Source: Bacteroidales bacterium (GTDB taxonomy: Bacteria > Bacteroidota > Bacteroidia > Bacteroidales > Muribaculaceae). Taken from it: a stretch of DNA of 6,277 nucleotides. Positions 5,788 through 6,277 of the stretch are shown in pieces. The DNA is taken from positions 10,444 to 16,720 of the forward strand of contig JAHZGZ010000094.1 in the NCBI GenBank assembly GCA_019420545.1. Direction: 5' to 3'. Each line of letters opens with the position of its first letter. Positions within the stretch are counted from its first letter, which is position 1. A program made the translations under genes and the position numbers. The notes under the pieces are model-generated. The model worked only from the letters and a program-made list of their open reading frames with translations, searched no databases and was not told where the DNA came from.

Positions 5788-6277
5788 ATGGCAAAAATAG
5801 AAAATCGCAAGAAGCAGAATCCCAAGCTCCGGCAATCGGAACTGAGCGACGGACGTGCCAGCCTCTATCTTGAATATTATCTCGGCAGAAGTGAAACGCC
5901 TGTCCTTGACGAGGACGGCAATCAGGTGTTTTACACCGAGGGAGCGATGGCGGGTAAACCGAAATATCAAATCAAACACTCCCGCAAGAAAGAGAACCTC
6001 AATCTGTATATCTGGCTTCATCCCCGCAACCAGCAGGAACGTATGCAGAACAGGAATACTCTTGCCCTTGCAGAAAAAATACGTTTTGAACGCGAGCAAT
6101 CTTTTTTGGAGGACAGGGAGGGCTATCGTCTCCGAAAAGACATGGACGAGGATTTCCTTGAATTCTGCAACGAGTTCATCAAATCTCCGACTCTCACCAA
6201 ATACACCCGCATAACGCTCGGGCACGGACTCCAAAAGTTCAAGAACTTTCTTGCCGATACACCGAGATATTCTCTCT
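5788..6277 (+). CDS. Tyrosine-type site-specific integrase, N-terminal part (cut by window end)
   Basis: An open frame from ATG 5788 runs to the window edge (163 complete codons). Tyrosine recombinases of this kind cut and rejoin DNA at attachment sites to insert or excise mobile elements; Bacteroidetes members are usually about 400 residues, so over half is missing. Residues about 23-105 match the Bacteroidetes integrase arm-binding domain: RASLYLEYYLGR (23-34), RKKENLNLYIWLHP (66-79), then the helix with QNRNTLALAEKIRFERE (87-103). About 30 residues (35-65, containing TEGAMAGKPKY) are inserted between the first strands, as in a subset of these integrases. From about 118 the SAM-like core-binding domain begins (DFLEFCNEFI, TKYTRITLGHGLQKFKNFL). 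The catalytic Arg-His-Arg-Tyr residues would lie outside the window, so activity cannot be judged. It probably belongs to an integrative element or genomic island extending to the right. Confidence 0.88.
   Translation, partial: MAKIENRKKQNPKLRQSELSDGRASLYLEYYLGRSETPVLDEDGNQVFYTEGAMAGKPKYQIKHSRKKENLNLYIWLHPRNQQERMQNRNTLALAEKIRFEREQSFLEDREGYRLRKDMDEDFLEFCNEFIKSPTLTKYTRITLGHGLQKFKNFLADTPRYSL

Noticed and set aside
5691..5790. tRNA gene or tRNA 3' end as integration target
   Set aside because: No cloverleaf, T-loop consensus or CCA-type end could be found in the gap upstream of the integrase.
5719..6234. 171-codon minus-strand frame opposite the integrase
   Set aside because: It lies antisense to a recognisable integrase domain, has no family resemblance, and its presence is explained by codon bias of the real gene.

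Overview
The window reads as a chromosomal segment of a Bacteroidales bacterium, possibly of the gut Muribaculaceae/Bacteroides type; the family-level guess is inference. The evidence is Bacteroidetes-style promoters (TAnnTTTG at -7) upstream of genes that lack clear Shine-Dalgarno sequences, a surface-lipoprotein signal with an acidic run after the lipobox cysteine, a FISUMP-like C-terminal domain, a secreted protein ending in a type IX-secretion-like tail, and a Bacteroidetes-type tyrosine integrase. The coding core is rich in G and C, while the right-hand intergenic stretch is clearly A/T rich.

Layout, left to right. (1) Bases 1-1483 are the 3' part of alaS (alanyl-tRNA synthetase), covering the end of the aminoacylation half, the editing domain and the C-terminal DHHA1/C-Ala domain. 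It is followed by a hairpin with a T-run. (2) 1566-2573 encodes an exported alpha/beta hydrolase with a GHSTGG nucleophile elbow. (3) 2711-3958 encodes a probably surface-exposed lipoprotein with a FISUMP-like C-terminal region, behind a very good Bacteroidetes promoter with a 12-bp palindrome next to it. (4) A 15-bp perfect inverted repeat at 3996-4034 separates this gene from a convergent neighbour and probably terminates both. (5) 4062-5471 (minus strand) encodes a secreted protein with two diverged copies of the same module and a degenerate T9SS-type C-terminal tail. (6) 5472-5787 is an A/T-rich divergent intergenic region with two promoters and an unusual density of short direct and inverted repeats. 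(7) 5788 to the right edge is the N-terminal third or so of a tyrosine recombinase/integrase, cut by the window end.

The genes do not form a visible pathway. alaS is housekeeping, the next three genes are independent envelope/secreted functions each with its own signals, and the integrase probably marks one end of an integrated element that continues beyond the window. The most interesting stretch is 5511-5787, which probably holds the element boundary, integrase binding sites and the integrase promoter. I found no RNA gene, CRISPR array, insertion sequence or convincing novel multi-gene system in the bases shown.
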